Positions 33,831 through 44,039 of a stretch of DNA of 64,000 bases are shown in pieces. Location of the stretch: NCBI RefSeq assembly GCF_040183065.1, contig NC_091125.1, positions 24,830,312-24,894,311 on the forward strand, in the 5' to 3' direction. Below the pieces are notes generated by a model. The model was not told where the DNA came from. It ran no database searches and saw only the letters and a list, made by a program, of their open reading frames with translations. Position 1 is the first letter of the stretch. Each line of letters starts with the position of its first letter. Position numbers and translations under genes: made by a program. This stretch comes from Periplaneta americana. Its lineage: Eukaryota > Arthropoda > Insecta > Blattodea > Blattidae.

Positions 33831-33873
33831 TATTATTATTGTTATTATTATTGTTACTATTATTTATATCATC
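33677..33873. repeat. Two (TTA)n arrays
   Basis: 33677-33729 and about 33781-33873 are TTA arrays separated by 50 bp. Frames of poly-Leu/poly-Ile across them are artefacts. Confidence 0.92.
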
Positions 33874-33889
33874 AGCATTATTATTTGAA

Positions 33890-34020
33890 CCCTGTAAAAT
33901 TTATGTAGACTACTGGACTGTACCCGAGCACGAGCATATATGCTCATTTCGGTTATCTATTCATATGTATTCAATTCAAATGTAAATTGTAAATTTGTAA
34001 AATCTTTACAAAATAGCACA
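33890..34020 (+). mobile_element. LINE-like 3' end with hairpin
   Basis: The hairpin at 33922-33954 contains a perfect inner palindrome GAGCATATATGCTC and is followed by AT-rich sequence. Its layout matches the hairpins at 15041 and 40862, which also precede A-rich LINE-like ends. Confidence 0.45.
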
Positions 34021-35629
34021 ATGAAAATGGATGTATTATATACCGAACAAGATTTAGAACTCAAGTAGGAAAACTTTGTAAACTGGCGTTATTAGGAACA
34101 GGTTGTCCAATTAACGCCACCTATTTTCTAGTAAGCTATACACTTATAATTGTTAATTATTTATTTTTCATAAGCAACACAAATTGAACTAAGCGACTAA
34201 ATTTGACTTTCTGTTAATAAAAGGTACAAAATCATTCAATACTAATGAAAGATTCTTCATCTGAAACTGAAACACCGGATGGATTAGGAAAATACGTTTT
34301 CCAGTGACTCCTTACTTAAAAAAAAAGAGACAATGTGATACAGTAGAAAGTTATTAAACACAAAAGCATTTACCTTAGTTTAATATGAATGTTTCCCAAT
34401 AAGTGAAACAAAAAAATTAAGTTATTTAAAAAAAAATTAAGAGTTCGATATGCAATTGAACCAAAATCATCACTGCACATTCTGAACATTTGTAAGTTGA
34501 AAGCCTAGTGATTTTCCCGATGTTTTCACACTGATGCTGTACTGTCAGACTTAGTACTAACATAACCTAAAATTTTGTCTGTAGACCTTTAACGCCACAT
34601 GGCGTTGAAGCGCTACTGAGTACTTGATGACATGACATGCCTGTTTCTCTAACATTTTCAAATTTTATTGATAGCAAATACTTTCTATACATAGAAGAAT
34701 GTTTAAGGATCACAGAAATATATATTTTAATATAGTTATTATTTGCTCAACACACAAAATAAAATATTGCCTCTTACCTTGATATAAGAACAGCCATTCA
34801 CTATCAACACACAACAGAAAAATGATGGAATATAATGTCACTCGTAAATGTCAGCGGACAGCTAGTAACTCATTTCATCACTAGATTGCAAGCGAATGCA
34901 GGCTACAGTAGTGCACTACCGAAAACTTATGTCGTTATCAAATTTTAATAGGGTGGCGTTAAAGGTATACATGGCGTTATTTGGCTCAGGGACCTTATTA
35001 TTATTATCATCATCATCATCATCTCAAGTAGGTAGTTGGTGTCATACTGACTACATTACACGAGTCCTGCCACATTTCTTTCAATGTAAGTTATAAGATT
35101 CTAACTCTGCTTGAGGTTCTGGCTGATAATTTGTGTTCCCAAACGTAAAGCGGATCGAGTAATCTCTCCTGGTACATCTATTACGTCACGTGAATGCATA
35201 AACAGGGTAGAATTGCACGCAGGTACGCAGAGATTACGGATAATAGTACAATACAGGCGCTCCATCGTCAATGTTGTTTATATAAAACACCAAGTTACGA
35301 CTACTCTGTGATGTGATTCTAATACTGAGTAAGTTACATTTCCATTCAAACTTCTGTGTTAATATTATTTTAATTTATCAATCTGTGTTGTATTGTATTT
35401 TAGTTTGATCTGTATTTTTTTAAATAATTATGTGAGATGACTCTTTTCCGAACACAAGTTTGTCCCATTCCAATGTCGCTAGAATAATTTGTAAAGTATA
35501 CACTATCTGACAGCAATATTTTCTTTATATCTTCCTTCTTTTCTTTCTTTCAAAAGAATGCTTTCAGCAAGATCTACGTTATAGTCGGTTATATCTTAAT
35601 TTGAGAAGGACTATTTGAGCATAAGAAAT

Positions 35630-36250
35630 GGAAACATACTGTGTAAAAAATGTAAAAAGTAAAACTGGAAGTGCGAAAACGCACTGGTATCAAAATACAT
35701 TCTGACACTAGAAAACATCAGGAACATTTGCTGCTGTTTATTGCTGCATCAACTTCGGACGCAGATGTTAGTGTCCAATCTGAGTTTATTTAGTGATTTG
35801 TGTGAAATGATGACCTGTGCTGACATCCCTTTTAAGAAACTGGAAAATAAATACTTCAAGAACTTCATTGAGAAGTGTACGAACAGAAAAGTACCACGAG
35901 AGTCAACAATACGTGGGCATTATCTACAGTCGTGCTACGACAAAATTCTGAACTGCTTACGTAACACTGTGGGCAACAACAAAATATGGGTGTCAGTAGA
36001 TGAGACTGCGCATAGTGTAGAAAGATACGTTGCAAACGTTGTTATTGGAACATTGTCACATGATGGTCCGGCAAAGAAGTTTCTACTGACATGTGAAATG
36101 TTAGAAAAAGTAAATAGTTTATCAATCGTTCAGCTTTTTGAGAGCTTTTTTCTGTTGTGGCCTGACGGGATAAAACGAGACAACGTATTACTGTTTGTTT
36201 ACTGACTGCGCATCTTATTTGCTAAAAGCCGTAACGGATCTGATTTTGTT
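35630..36250 (+). pseudogene. hAT-derived, CGGBP1-like protein remnant
   Basis: Three frames join in order. 35701-35790 gives SDTRKHQEHLLLFIAASTSD. 35791-36205 gives FSDLCEMMTCADIPFKKLEN, STIRGHYL, KIWVSVDETAHSVERYVANV and VNSLSIVQLFESFFLLWPDG. After a shift near 36195 it reads FTDCASYLLKA. This order (BED-like start, Asp-Glu-Thr strand, second Asp in SDxAxYM-like context) is that of hAT-derived CGG-binding-protein-like families abundant in insects. Frameshifts near 35790 and 36195 make it a pseudogene. No C-terminal dimerisation region follows. Confidence 0.75.
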
Positions 36251-36332
36251 AAATGTATTAATTATATATATATTGCATACAGAGTATACACTATTAATGT
36301 GTATCATGTGTGCTGTTATGTTGTTTAATATA

Positions 36333-36878
36333 TTTTATGCTCGACCATGCCGAAATGTAGTAATTATACACCTGGTAGCAGTCCTTTAATGCATGTCATT
36401 AAAGTACACCTACTCATTAAAGTTCAGGTGTTTTCAGCCAATTACAACTCAGCTTACAGGTGTTCAGCCAATGACAAGTCAGCTTTGTACCGTTATAAAA
36501 CCGCAAGTATCGATTATTCTCGGATATGCAATCGAAAGAGAATTAGCGAAGAGTCACGGAGGCTGGAAATCCAATACTGTCGCAGAAGGTTATGTTCTGT
36601 TACTATAATAATTAGCATTAATTGTAAATAATATTCAAATAAATTCAATTTGTCATCTCGTTTTTCAATGTCGAATTCAATAATCAAGGTTATACCAAGT
36701 TTAACGGGATTACATCAAGGTCAATGACATTATTGTTCCTCGGAAAAAATCAATACTTTCGCGTCTGCGCACATCTCACAATTCACGACCTAGAACAAGG
36801 TCACTTCCGATCTTGTCAGATACAAATAAAATGTATACATCTGAATAATTTCAAGTTAGAAATATGGTCGAGCATAAA
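36333..36878 (+). mobile_element. TIR-flanked segment with tyrosine-recombinase scrap
   Basis: TTTATGCTCGACCAT (36335) is mirrored by ATGGTCGAGCATAAA (36862). Inside, frame 36529-36608 encodes ERELAKSHGGWKSNTVAEGY, matching the HGGW(K/R)SxTVAEGY region near the catalytic His/Trp of Crypton-like tyrosine recombinases. Only this C-terminal box is recognisable. Cryptons lack terminal inverted repeats, so the repeats may belong to another element that captured the scrap. Confidence 0.5.
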
Positions 36879-36892
36879 AAGTCGTATGAAAC

Positions 36893-37003
36893 TCGCCTAT
36901 AATGGTAATTAAGAAGCTCGTATGAAAATTATGAAACGAGCTTGGGCTCGTTTCTTAAACATCCATACTCGCTTCTTAATTACTAATCATTATAGGCTCG
37001 TTG
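36893..37003. repeat. Imperfect palindrome
   Basis: CGCCTATAATGGTAATTAAGAAGC (split here as CGCCTATAATGG and AATTAAGAAGC) is mirrored by GCTTCTTAATTACTAATCATTATAGG. The centre is GAAACGAGC/GCTCGTTTC. Confidence 0.7.
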
Positions 37004-37237
37004 CATAATGTACTACTATATACTGGTTCAGTATTATTATCGATCTAATTATATTTTCTGTCATATATAGGTGGCACTAATATTTTTAGAGCAATAGTTG
37101 TGGCGTGTTCGTGCATTTATGTGACTAAAAAGTAGCTGGATAGACTACTTCAATTTAGTTGAAATGCCACTTACAGTTGTCATGCTTCATTACTATTATG
37201 TACCGAACTATAACTTTCGTAGCTTCCTGACGTAAGA

Positions 37238-37495
37238 GTCCACACCTGTGGAGTAACGGTCAGCGCGTCTGGCTGCGAAACCTGGTGGCCCGGGTTCGAA
37301 TCCCGGTCGAGGAAAGTTATCTGGTTGAGGATTTTTCCGGGGTTTTCCCTCACTTCAATATGAGCAAATGCTGGGTAACTTTCGGTGCTGGACCCCGGAC
37401 TCATTTCACCTTCATATCATTCAGACGCTAAATAACTTAGATGTTGATACAGCGTCGTAAAATATCAATAAAATAAATAAAAAATAATAATAAAA
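37238..37495 (+). mobile_element. tRNA-derived SINE, family A, with target duplication
   Basis: Head GTCCACACCTGTGGAGTAAC, B-box GGGTTCGAATCCC, body GCTGGACCCCGGACTCATTT and 3' end GTTGATACAGCGTCGTAAAA with AATAAATAAA tail. A perfect 13-bp duplication TCCTGACGTAAGA (37225-37237, 37496-37508) flanks it. Confidence 0.94.
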
Positions 37496-37508
37496 TCCTG
37501 ACGTAAGA

Positions 37509-38500
37509 ATTTAGCGTTAGAGTTTGAATTCTGAAACTCCAGGATATACTAACCAATAACTTACCTAATTTGTTTGGGAACGAAAATGCTCTGCCTGCTG
37601 ATAATATATTATCAGGCCGTACATCACACTTAAAGGTATGTGTCAGAGGAAGAACAAGAGGACCGTTATTGTAAATCTTGTTAACTGAGAGACAAAAACT
37701 GAATGGAGAAAGTAGGTTATAGGTGCAAATTGTGATTTACATTTTTTCATTATAGCATCAGAGATCTATTAACAGCTTATTTTATAATTAACTTTAATGT
37801 AGTGGTACTTATTTTAACTCTTTTATTTTGACAATTTTTCCAAATTTGCGTTCTAGAACTTAACACAACACTTAAGATTATAATAAACTCGAGAACTATA
37901 TCATTAATGAATACAAAGATACAAATTATTAATTTGGATTATTATTATTTACATAATTTTTGGACATAGGCCTATTGTTGTTAATCACAACTAAATTAAT
38001 GAACATTTAAAAATAATATTTTAAATATTGATTTCAGTAAGATCACACCAAAAGACTGATATTACTAGTCCACTCTCTGTAAATGCTGTAAAATTAAACT
38101 GGCATACAGTACAGTAAATCATTCAGATTCTCCTACATCTTGCTTTTTTTTTCAAGTCTCAGAACTTTCAAGTCTGTTGACAGTTCAGTAAAAATATTCT
38201 TTACTAAAACATTTACAGCCACTCGTGTCCTACTTTTAATATACTTTATAAATCGAATCTTTGAAATTTTGGAAGAGAGTTTCATTTTAAAAATTGCAGT
38301 TCATTTTTTTTTCCCGAAACTCGCGTCACTGAAAGCAGAAATTTCAAAGAGACTACAATGTACTATCAGTAATATTTTTAGCTATATTTACAGCGACAAA
38401 AGAAATACGAGACATTACTTTTCAGCACACTCACGTAGGCCTATAACATTAATACTGACCGAAAACTTTTTGGAGACAGTATTGGGAAAGATAATGCGCT
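37509..38500. other. No supported gene
   Basis: The 121-codon frame at 38140-38505 (plus) is hydrophobic and AT-driven, with no recognised domain and a GTG/TTG-type start. I leave it unannotated. One TAGGCCTA lies near 37967 and another near 38437. Confidence 0.35.
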
Positions 38501-38501
38501 C

Positions 38502-38504
<3 letters not shown>

Positions 38505-38567
<63 letters not shown>

Positions 38568-38568
38568 T
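38505..38568. repeat. (TAA)n microsatellite
   Basis: About 20 ATA/TAA units. Confidence 0.95.
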
Positions 38569-39200
38569 ACCAAAAAAAGTAAATGTAGCCTGTAAAACGC
38601 TTCAGGTGTCTTCCTAAACCCTTAATATTAGTTTAATAAATAATGTGTCATATAAGCCTATATTTACCTATACATAACTGGTCTTTTTAGTAAACTTATT
38701 ATTTACGATACAAATGTTGAAAATGATAATTGTGAGCAGAGATGTTTCCGAAACGAGGCTTTAGGCCGAGTATAGCAAATCTATCAAAATAAAATCATTT
38801 TAACAAATCTGTCGTACACTAATTTTTAGGCAGTCGCTCGTCCTTGCTGGTATAGAGACAGTTACCCAGACTTCTTCGCTGTTGTATTTCCCTTCATTGC
38901 AAAATGAAACTTTATCACAGTAAAAGCAACTGTGGTCTAACTGAATTGGCAAAGCAACCGACTATAGGCCTACCTCTAGTGGTCCCTGGTGCAAATGCGG
39001 GTGACCCTATTTTCTTTATTACTTGTTTTATATAGTTATTCATAATATAGTTGTTGAAGGAATTTAATTAGTTCGTGTACGTTTCTCAATGAAAAATTCA
39101 TTTTAAGAAGCCCGACATTGTTTCAACCACTTTATTGATCAGTTACGAATGCTGCCATGTGACGTCTGGTGGGAAACATTTGACAATCGGCGCAGATGAA
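38569..39200. other. No recognisable feature
   Basis: AT-rich spacer with a TAGGCCTA near 38965. Nothing else stands out. Confidence 0.35.
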
Positions 39201-39207
39201 AATAAAT

Positions 39208-39608
39208 GCCCATTCACAATGAAAATTAAACATAGGCTAAACGTAACATAAACATAGAAGTTTGCGGTCAGGTTATCAAATCGGAGCATTCACCATGATT
39301 CACATAAATACTGTCACTACTATTACCGTTATACGTTACTATACAGCTTGCTAACTCAAGACTCTCATGTTTATGGTTACATGATTTGGAAACAATGCAC
39401 AATCATACAGCGCTGTAATAGGCCTATAAGCCTACAACAGAATACGACGAAATGACGTTTTATGTTTCCATAGTTACCAAGTATCTTTACGGTTATGTTT
39501 ACAGGTATGTTCCCATCGTGAACGATAGTATGACTTTTTGATTTTACGGTAACATTTATAATCTTACGTTAACGCTTACTTTATGTTTAATTTTAATTGT
39601 GAATGAGC
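39208..39608. mobile_element. MITE with long terminal inverted repeats
   Basis: Left CATTCACAATGAAAATTAAA (39211) and right-end complement CATTCACAATTAAAATTAAA are inverted over about 27 bp, extending in diverged form. Length is about 400 bp and it is non-coding. No clear target duplication. Confidence 0.75.
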
Positions 39609-39759
39609 CTGTGTTAAAAATACTTTTCGCACTAGCGTTAGTAGTTATTTATGTATTAAGTAATGTTCACCAGTCGAGACCGAGTTTGAGCCCGAACGAT
39701 AGCTAGGACTGCTATTGAAGTAGTCCGAGACTAGCAAATTTTACTTAACTCAAGAAATG

Positions 39760-40995
39760 CATATAATGTTTTTTACGTGAAGCAGATACAAAATACTGCG
39801 GACGAAGGATTAGGGAAACAGCTGGAAGTGTCTGAGGTCAGGAGCATAGACAAGACTAATGGAGGAAATGCAAGAGAAGACATGAGAAGAAAGAGTGAAG
39901 GAATGAAGCGAGTACCAGATATTAGTGATTGTGAGGACAGAATAGATAGGGCTTTGGAGAGGTTATTAGCGAAGAAGAAGTGAGTGCAAGAAAGTTAGGG
40001 GTGGCAAAAGTGTAGGAAAAGGAACAGAGAAGAAAGTGTTAAGTGTAAGAAGATAGGGTAAGAGTGGAATAAGATAGACTATCAAACAATGAATACAAAA
40101 ATGTGAAGTGGAATGAGAGAGAAATTGCAAGTGCAATTAAGTGAATTAGATATTTCAATTTTTCAATGTTATGGATTGAGAGTAGTATCAGGGGTACTAC
40201 AACTGTAGGAGTGTTATAGAAATAAATATATGGAAAGAGGTAATAAAATAGGAAATTTAGGAGTGAAGCGAAAAGAAAGAGATAAATATGTAAATAAACA
40301 GAGGATAGAAAAAAAAGTGATGTAAGTGTTGTAAATAAGAGTAAACGGGAAAGTCAGCAAGTAATGTAGGAGAAAATAGCGGAAAAACAATGATTAAGAG
40401 CAGGTAGGATTTGAGGGTAGAGAAGAAAATAAATAAATAACGCAAATTATTAAGGAAGGAATATGCAATATTTAATAGGTGAGCGAGAAATAGAAGGGAG
40501 ACAGTCTAGGTAAGAGGGAGAGAATAGAAGAGGATAGAGGGGGAAGGACATATAGCAATTCACTCATAACAGAACATTACAAAGTAATCAAGAAATTCTC
40601 GGCAAAGAATACATTAATAGAAAAGAGTTATATGTATTAAAGGGATGGTGGATCGATAAACAGAAAGGTGAAGGTCCACCATAACTGTGAATTGTAAAGT
40701 TGATTGACAAATGAATATCACATCATATCATATAATGTTTTTTTTCCACTCATTTTACATGATTTAATATCAGAACTGTTGGGATGGTCGTCGAGTTCTG
40801 AGTATTCGTTTGCTTCCTAGAGAAGTAATGTGACCTACATCTCATCATCAATAGCAGCACGCCCCTGAGCACGAGTTCTACTCTTTTAGGGGAGAGCTAA
40901 AGTTTTTCTGTAGGCTATATAATATATTTTACGTTAAAAGTATTAGCAAAATAAAATAAATAAAATGAATAAAATAAATATAAACAAACTTTTCC
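39760..40995 (+). mobile_element. Purine-skewed LINE 3' region with hairpin and A-rich tail
   Basis: From about 39830 to 40690 the plus strand is strikingly G/A-rich. A short open frame (39777-39983) encodes a charged, helical peptide ending ERLLAKKK. A hairpin CCCCT...AGGGG (40862-40892) with GCACGAG is followed by AAAATAAATAAAATGAATAA at about 40950-40980. Strand asymmetry and an A-rich end suggest the 3' portion of a LINE on the plus strand. No RT is present, so the assignment is tentative. Confidence 0.45.
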
Positions 40996-41219
40996 TTTTG
41001 TTAAGTTTATTTATACACGCTTTAACATCTGTTGTCATTTCGCGTGTTAGGATTTTTTTTACAGAAATTTAATCCTACAAGTACCAGGCCACTGTTGGGC
41101 CCTTGCCTTTTCCAAAAGTTTATAACAAATTACAAAAATATATTAACTTTTAATAGAAGTTCTAACCCACTTCTTCCCCATAAACGAAAGATGTTGTGTT
41201 ACTATTTACTATGTTGTTT

Positions 41220-41600
41220 CCATTTTGTTACTTGATTTCTAACATTCTTCATAGAGTTCTCTTAATAATGGATTAGGACGAGTTCTAAGAGGATTGATGA
41301 ACTTTTGTCTATTATTTGGGCATATGAACTGGATGATCCCTAAGTCTCCATAAAGTTGATAGTCTGCACCTGTTATAGTTCGAAACACAGAACGTTGTTC
41401 CATCTAGGCGTTTCAGGTGACTTGTATGAGTTGTTGCCCAATTTTTACATGCATATATCATGAAAGTTCGAATTAGGGATGTATACAGCAGTAATTTCGT
41501 ACTTGGGATGTGGCTCTTTAGTACAGGATAAAGTGACATATAGCCTATCGCTGGAATGCGTGTTAGTATCTGTGGGTATACCAGTATTGTTGAGTTCCTG
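41220..41600 (-). pseudogene. Jockey-type LINE ORF2 C-terminal fragment
   Basis: The minus strand encodes SLYPVLKSHIPSTKLLLYTS, LIRTFMIYACKNWATTHTSH and, after a frameshift near 41400, QRSVFRTITGADYQLYGDLG and RTRPNPLLRELYEEC. This is the conserved end of Jockey-clade ORF2 (LYKTLIRP..TYASPVW, then QN..LR.ITGA). Confidence 0.75.
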
Positions 41601-41838
41601 TTTCTATTGTGTAGATGGCTTGTTTTCATGTAACTGATTTTATTTTGATTGATGTTTACGGCCTTGGTGATTGAGGCGGTGATTGAATCATGATATGTAC
41701 TCGTATATTTACAACCCGATATTTGCCTTTGTGACTGAAAGAAATCATGGAAAACCGCAATCAGATTGGCTGGCCACGTGATTTGAACCCGGGACCTCCC
41801 GAATGCAAGTCTCAACGCTATCGTCTAAGCCAGTGATG
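41601..41838 (-). mobile_element. tRNA-derived SINE, family E
   Basis: Minus-strand head ACTGGCTTAGACGATAGCGT (A-box) with GGGTTCAAATCAC (B-box), a body with GGTTTTCCATGATTTC, and an end ATCAGTTACATGAA. The same order, including the end, is found at 59880-60090. It joins the Jockey-type fragment without a visible gap. Confidence 0.8.
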
Positions 41839-43040
41839 TCAAAGCAAGCGCATTTTTATGACCTTGACGTTGTGCGTGGGCATCAAGCGCTGGTGTGGAA
41901 GGAGAAATAAGCAACCTGTTGGATTAAGAAAACAGTGGTGCACAAACTTCAAAGGGAACGTGACATTTTATGTCGTTATTTTTATATGGCTTCTTTCTGT
42001 TTGATATTATCTATATTGTCTGTAAAACAAAAGTACTAACACCAATTTCTTAATATTCTAGTTGTGTTTTAAACGTTAATACCATAATAAAGAATTAAGA
42101 GAGAATATTCACATAAATTACTTAGCAGTACAACACTATACTCTACTAAGTGGATGAAACACATCATTCATAAGGGAAGTGATATTGCACCCCCCCCCTA
42201 AAAAAAAAGAAGATTGAGTATGACATAATAAGTTGGAATTGATATTGATGGTATATTTAGCCTTATAAAAGTAATCAATGAACTAATCAAAACAATATTA
42301 TACTACAAAGCAAAGTTACCTAGGTACTCTATATGTTTTAAGTGTAACTAATATTCCAAAACTCTTATCGAATTATGCTTTTAAGGTGATATTGGTGAGC
42401 AATTCCTATTATCAGAATATTCAATTATTTTCTCGAAACCTGCTGAAGCTGTAGAGCTGACATTTTTACAACACATGGACACATATCTTTTGCTTATGAT
42501 GTGACAGTAGTTGCTTTGTTAATTCATTTCCTTACAAATATTTTCAAAATTTCTAATGCACTATCTTCAGTAATACGTATCTACGGTATATTAGATTTAC
42601 GAAAACATTGTTTCAGTACCTGTAAGGCTACTAAATAAATAAATCTATATCTGAAAATTTCACTTTTCTATTAAAAAAAAGTTGAGAAAATATTCATTTC
42701 GAATAAAAAAACAAACTTGTGAAAAATGAGCATTAAAATTAAAGCTTACAATCTTATAATGTAGTTATTCTTCTCAAACAAATCTAAAAATTAACATGGA
42801 TACAGTTTTAATAAGTTCTCTTCCCTTTATCTATTGAATCAGTGTTCCATCCCTGTATAAAGCTCGACCAAGCGGCATATACTACCTCTTTCGTCTGTCT
42901 CTTTCCTTTCCTCTGTAAAGCGCTCAGGCTCTCCTGAACTCTGAAGCGCGCGCTTGCGCCTATGGACATCAATTGACATGACTGTCTAAGCCAACTCGCT
43001 CGGTTGCAACCACAATATCATGGTAAAATCCATTTACTTC
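41839..43040. other. No recognisable feature
   Basis: AT-rich with a C10/A8 run near 42190. No frame or repeat I can support. Confidence 0.35.
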
Positions 43041-43045
43041 TCTAA

Positions 43046-44029
43046 GGCCCAATTGTATAAACCATTTAATCTTAGATCAGAGGTTAAATTGATCCTTGTT
43101 TCAGCTGAACTTGGAATTTTGTGTTGTATAAAGTCTAATCTGAGATTAATTTGTCTCAAACTAAAGTCAACTTTGACTGAAGAAATTTCTCCGATTAAGT
43201 TAGATGATCCAAGTTCAGTTATTTATTTTCCGTTTGAAATATACGAGTGACAGGTTGTGCAAATAAAATATCCATTATTATTAATATTAATAGATATATT
43301 AGGTACATTTATATAGAATATATATTTCTTTCAATTTGTTGCCTTAATACACAAACATTCTTATATTTTATAAGGCTCTATCGTGTTCAGCAGTATCAAA
43401 TAACATAACCTATAATTATATTATGTTTATAACAACCATTAATTATTAATGGATATGATAGATACATTCATAAATGTTCAATTAACTGTATTACTAAACG
43501 AAAATTGTCGTTTTATAAAGCTTTATTGTGTTTAGCAGTATCAAACACCATAACATGATAACAACTTGGAGAACAGTCAGCCTTCTTCTTACTGTCCGCC
43601 ATTATTTACAATGCACAAAAAAAAAAAAGTGTCTGCAACAGAGTGTACGGAAAGTTGCCAAAAAGTAGTTGTAAAGTCGCTAGATTTCTCATTATCAACA
43701 AAGAAAGCTTACATTTTGTCACTATGGGGTGCTAAAAAGGTCACTAAATCCCTATTTAAGCAATATAAAAGTTAAAAGAAATTGTTGTTGAAAAAGAGTT
43801 AAAGCCGCTAGATTGGCAACACTGAACAAACCTGTATAACATGGTCCGCGCATCACGTATTTCACCTGTTTATGTTGCCAAATCCTTTTCACGTGAACTT
43901 AGATTGCATTTGAACCAAGATAATTTGATCGCAGAAAAGTTTTATACAATAGAAGTGTCCGAACTCGGTTCACTTTTCGATCTTCGATCAAAGATGAACT
44001 TTAGTCAGGGAGTTTTATACAATTGGGCC
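43046..44029. mobile_element. Harbinger-like non-autonomous DNA transposon
   Basis: GGCCCAATTGTATAAA at the left end is exactly mirrored at the right end (TTTATACAATTGGGCC, from 44014). TAA lies outside both ends (43043-43045, 44030-44032). A 3-bp TWA target and such ends are PIF/Harbinger traits. The 984-bp interior holds a 69-codon frame (43566-43775) with a lysine-rich patch but no DDE or Myb domain I can identify. Confidence 0.8.
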
Positions 44030-44039
44030 TAAAAGCAAG

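Larger units (their letters stand above)
33539..34995. mobile_element. Terminal-inverted-repeat element inside (TTA)n
   Basis: Left end AGGTACACGTACCAAATAAC and right-end complement AGGTCCCTGAGCCAAATAAC are inverted repeats continuing as CGCCA. TTA units lie outside both ends, so the target was TA or TTA. Further AACGCCAC/GTGGCGTT motifs recur internally (34085, 34115, 34590, 34951). It contains two more TTA arrays and a LINE-like 3' end. No transposase is seen. Confidence 0.7.

Noticed and set aside
33601..33985. Poly-Leu/poly-Ile membrane-like frames
   Set aside because: Direct translation of TTA arrays in different frames.
38140..38505. 121-codon hydrophobic plus-strand frame
   Set aside because: AT-driven composition and no family match or motif. 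It ends in a TAA microsatellite.
41312..41815. 167-codon minus frame as a single protein
   Set aside because: It fuses a SINE (upstream part) with a Jockey-type LINE tail and is not one gene.
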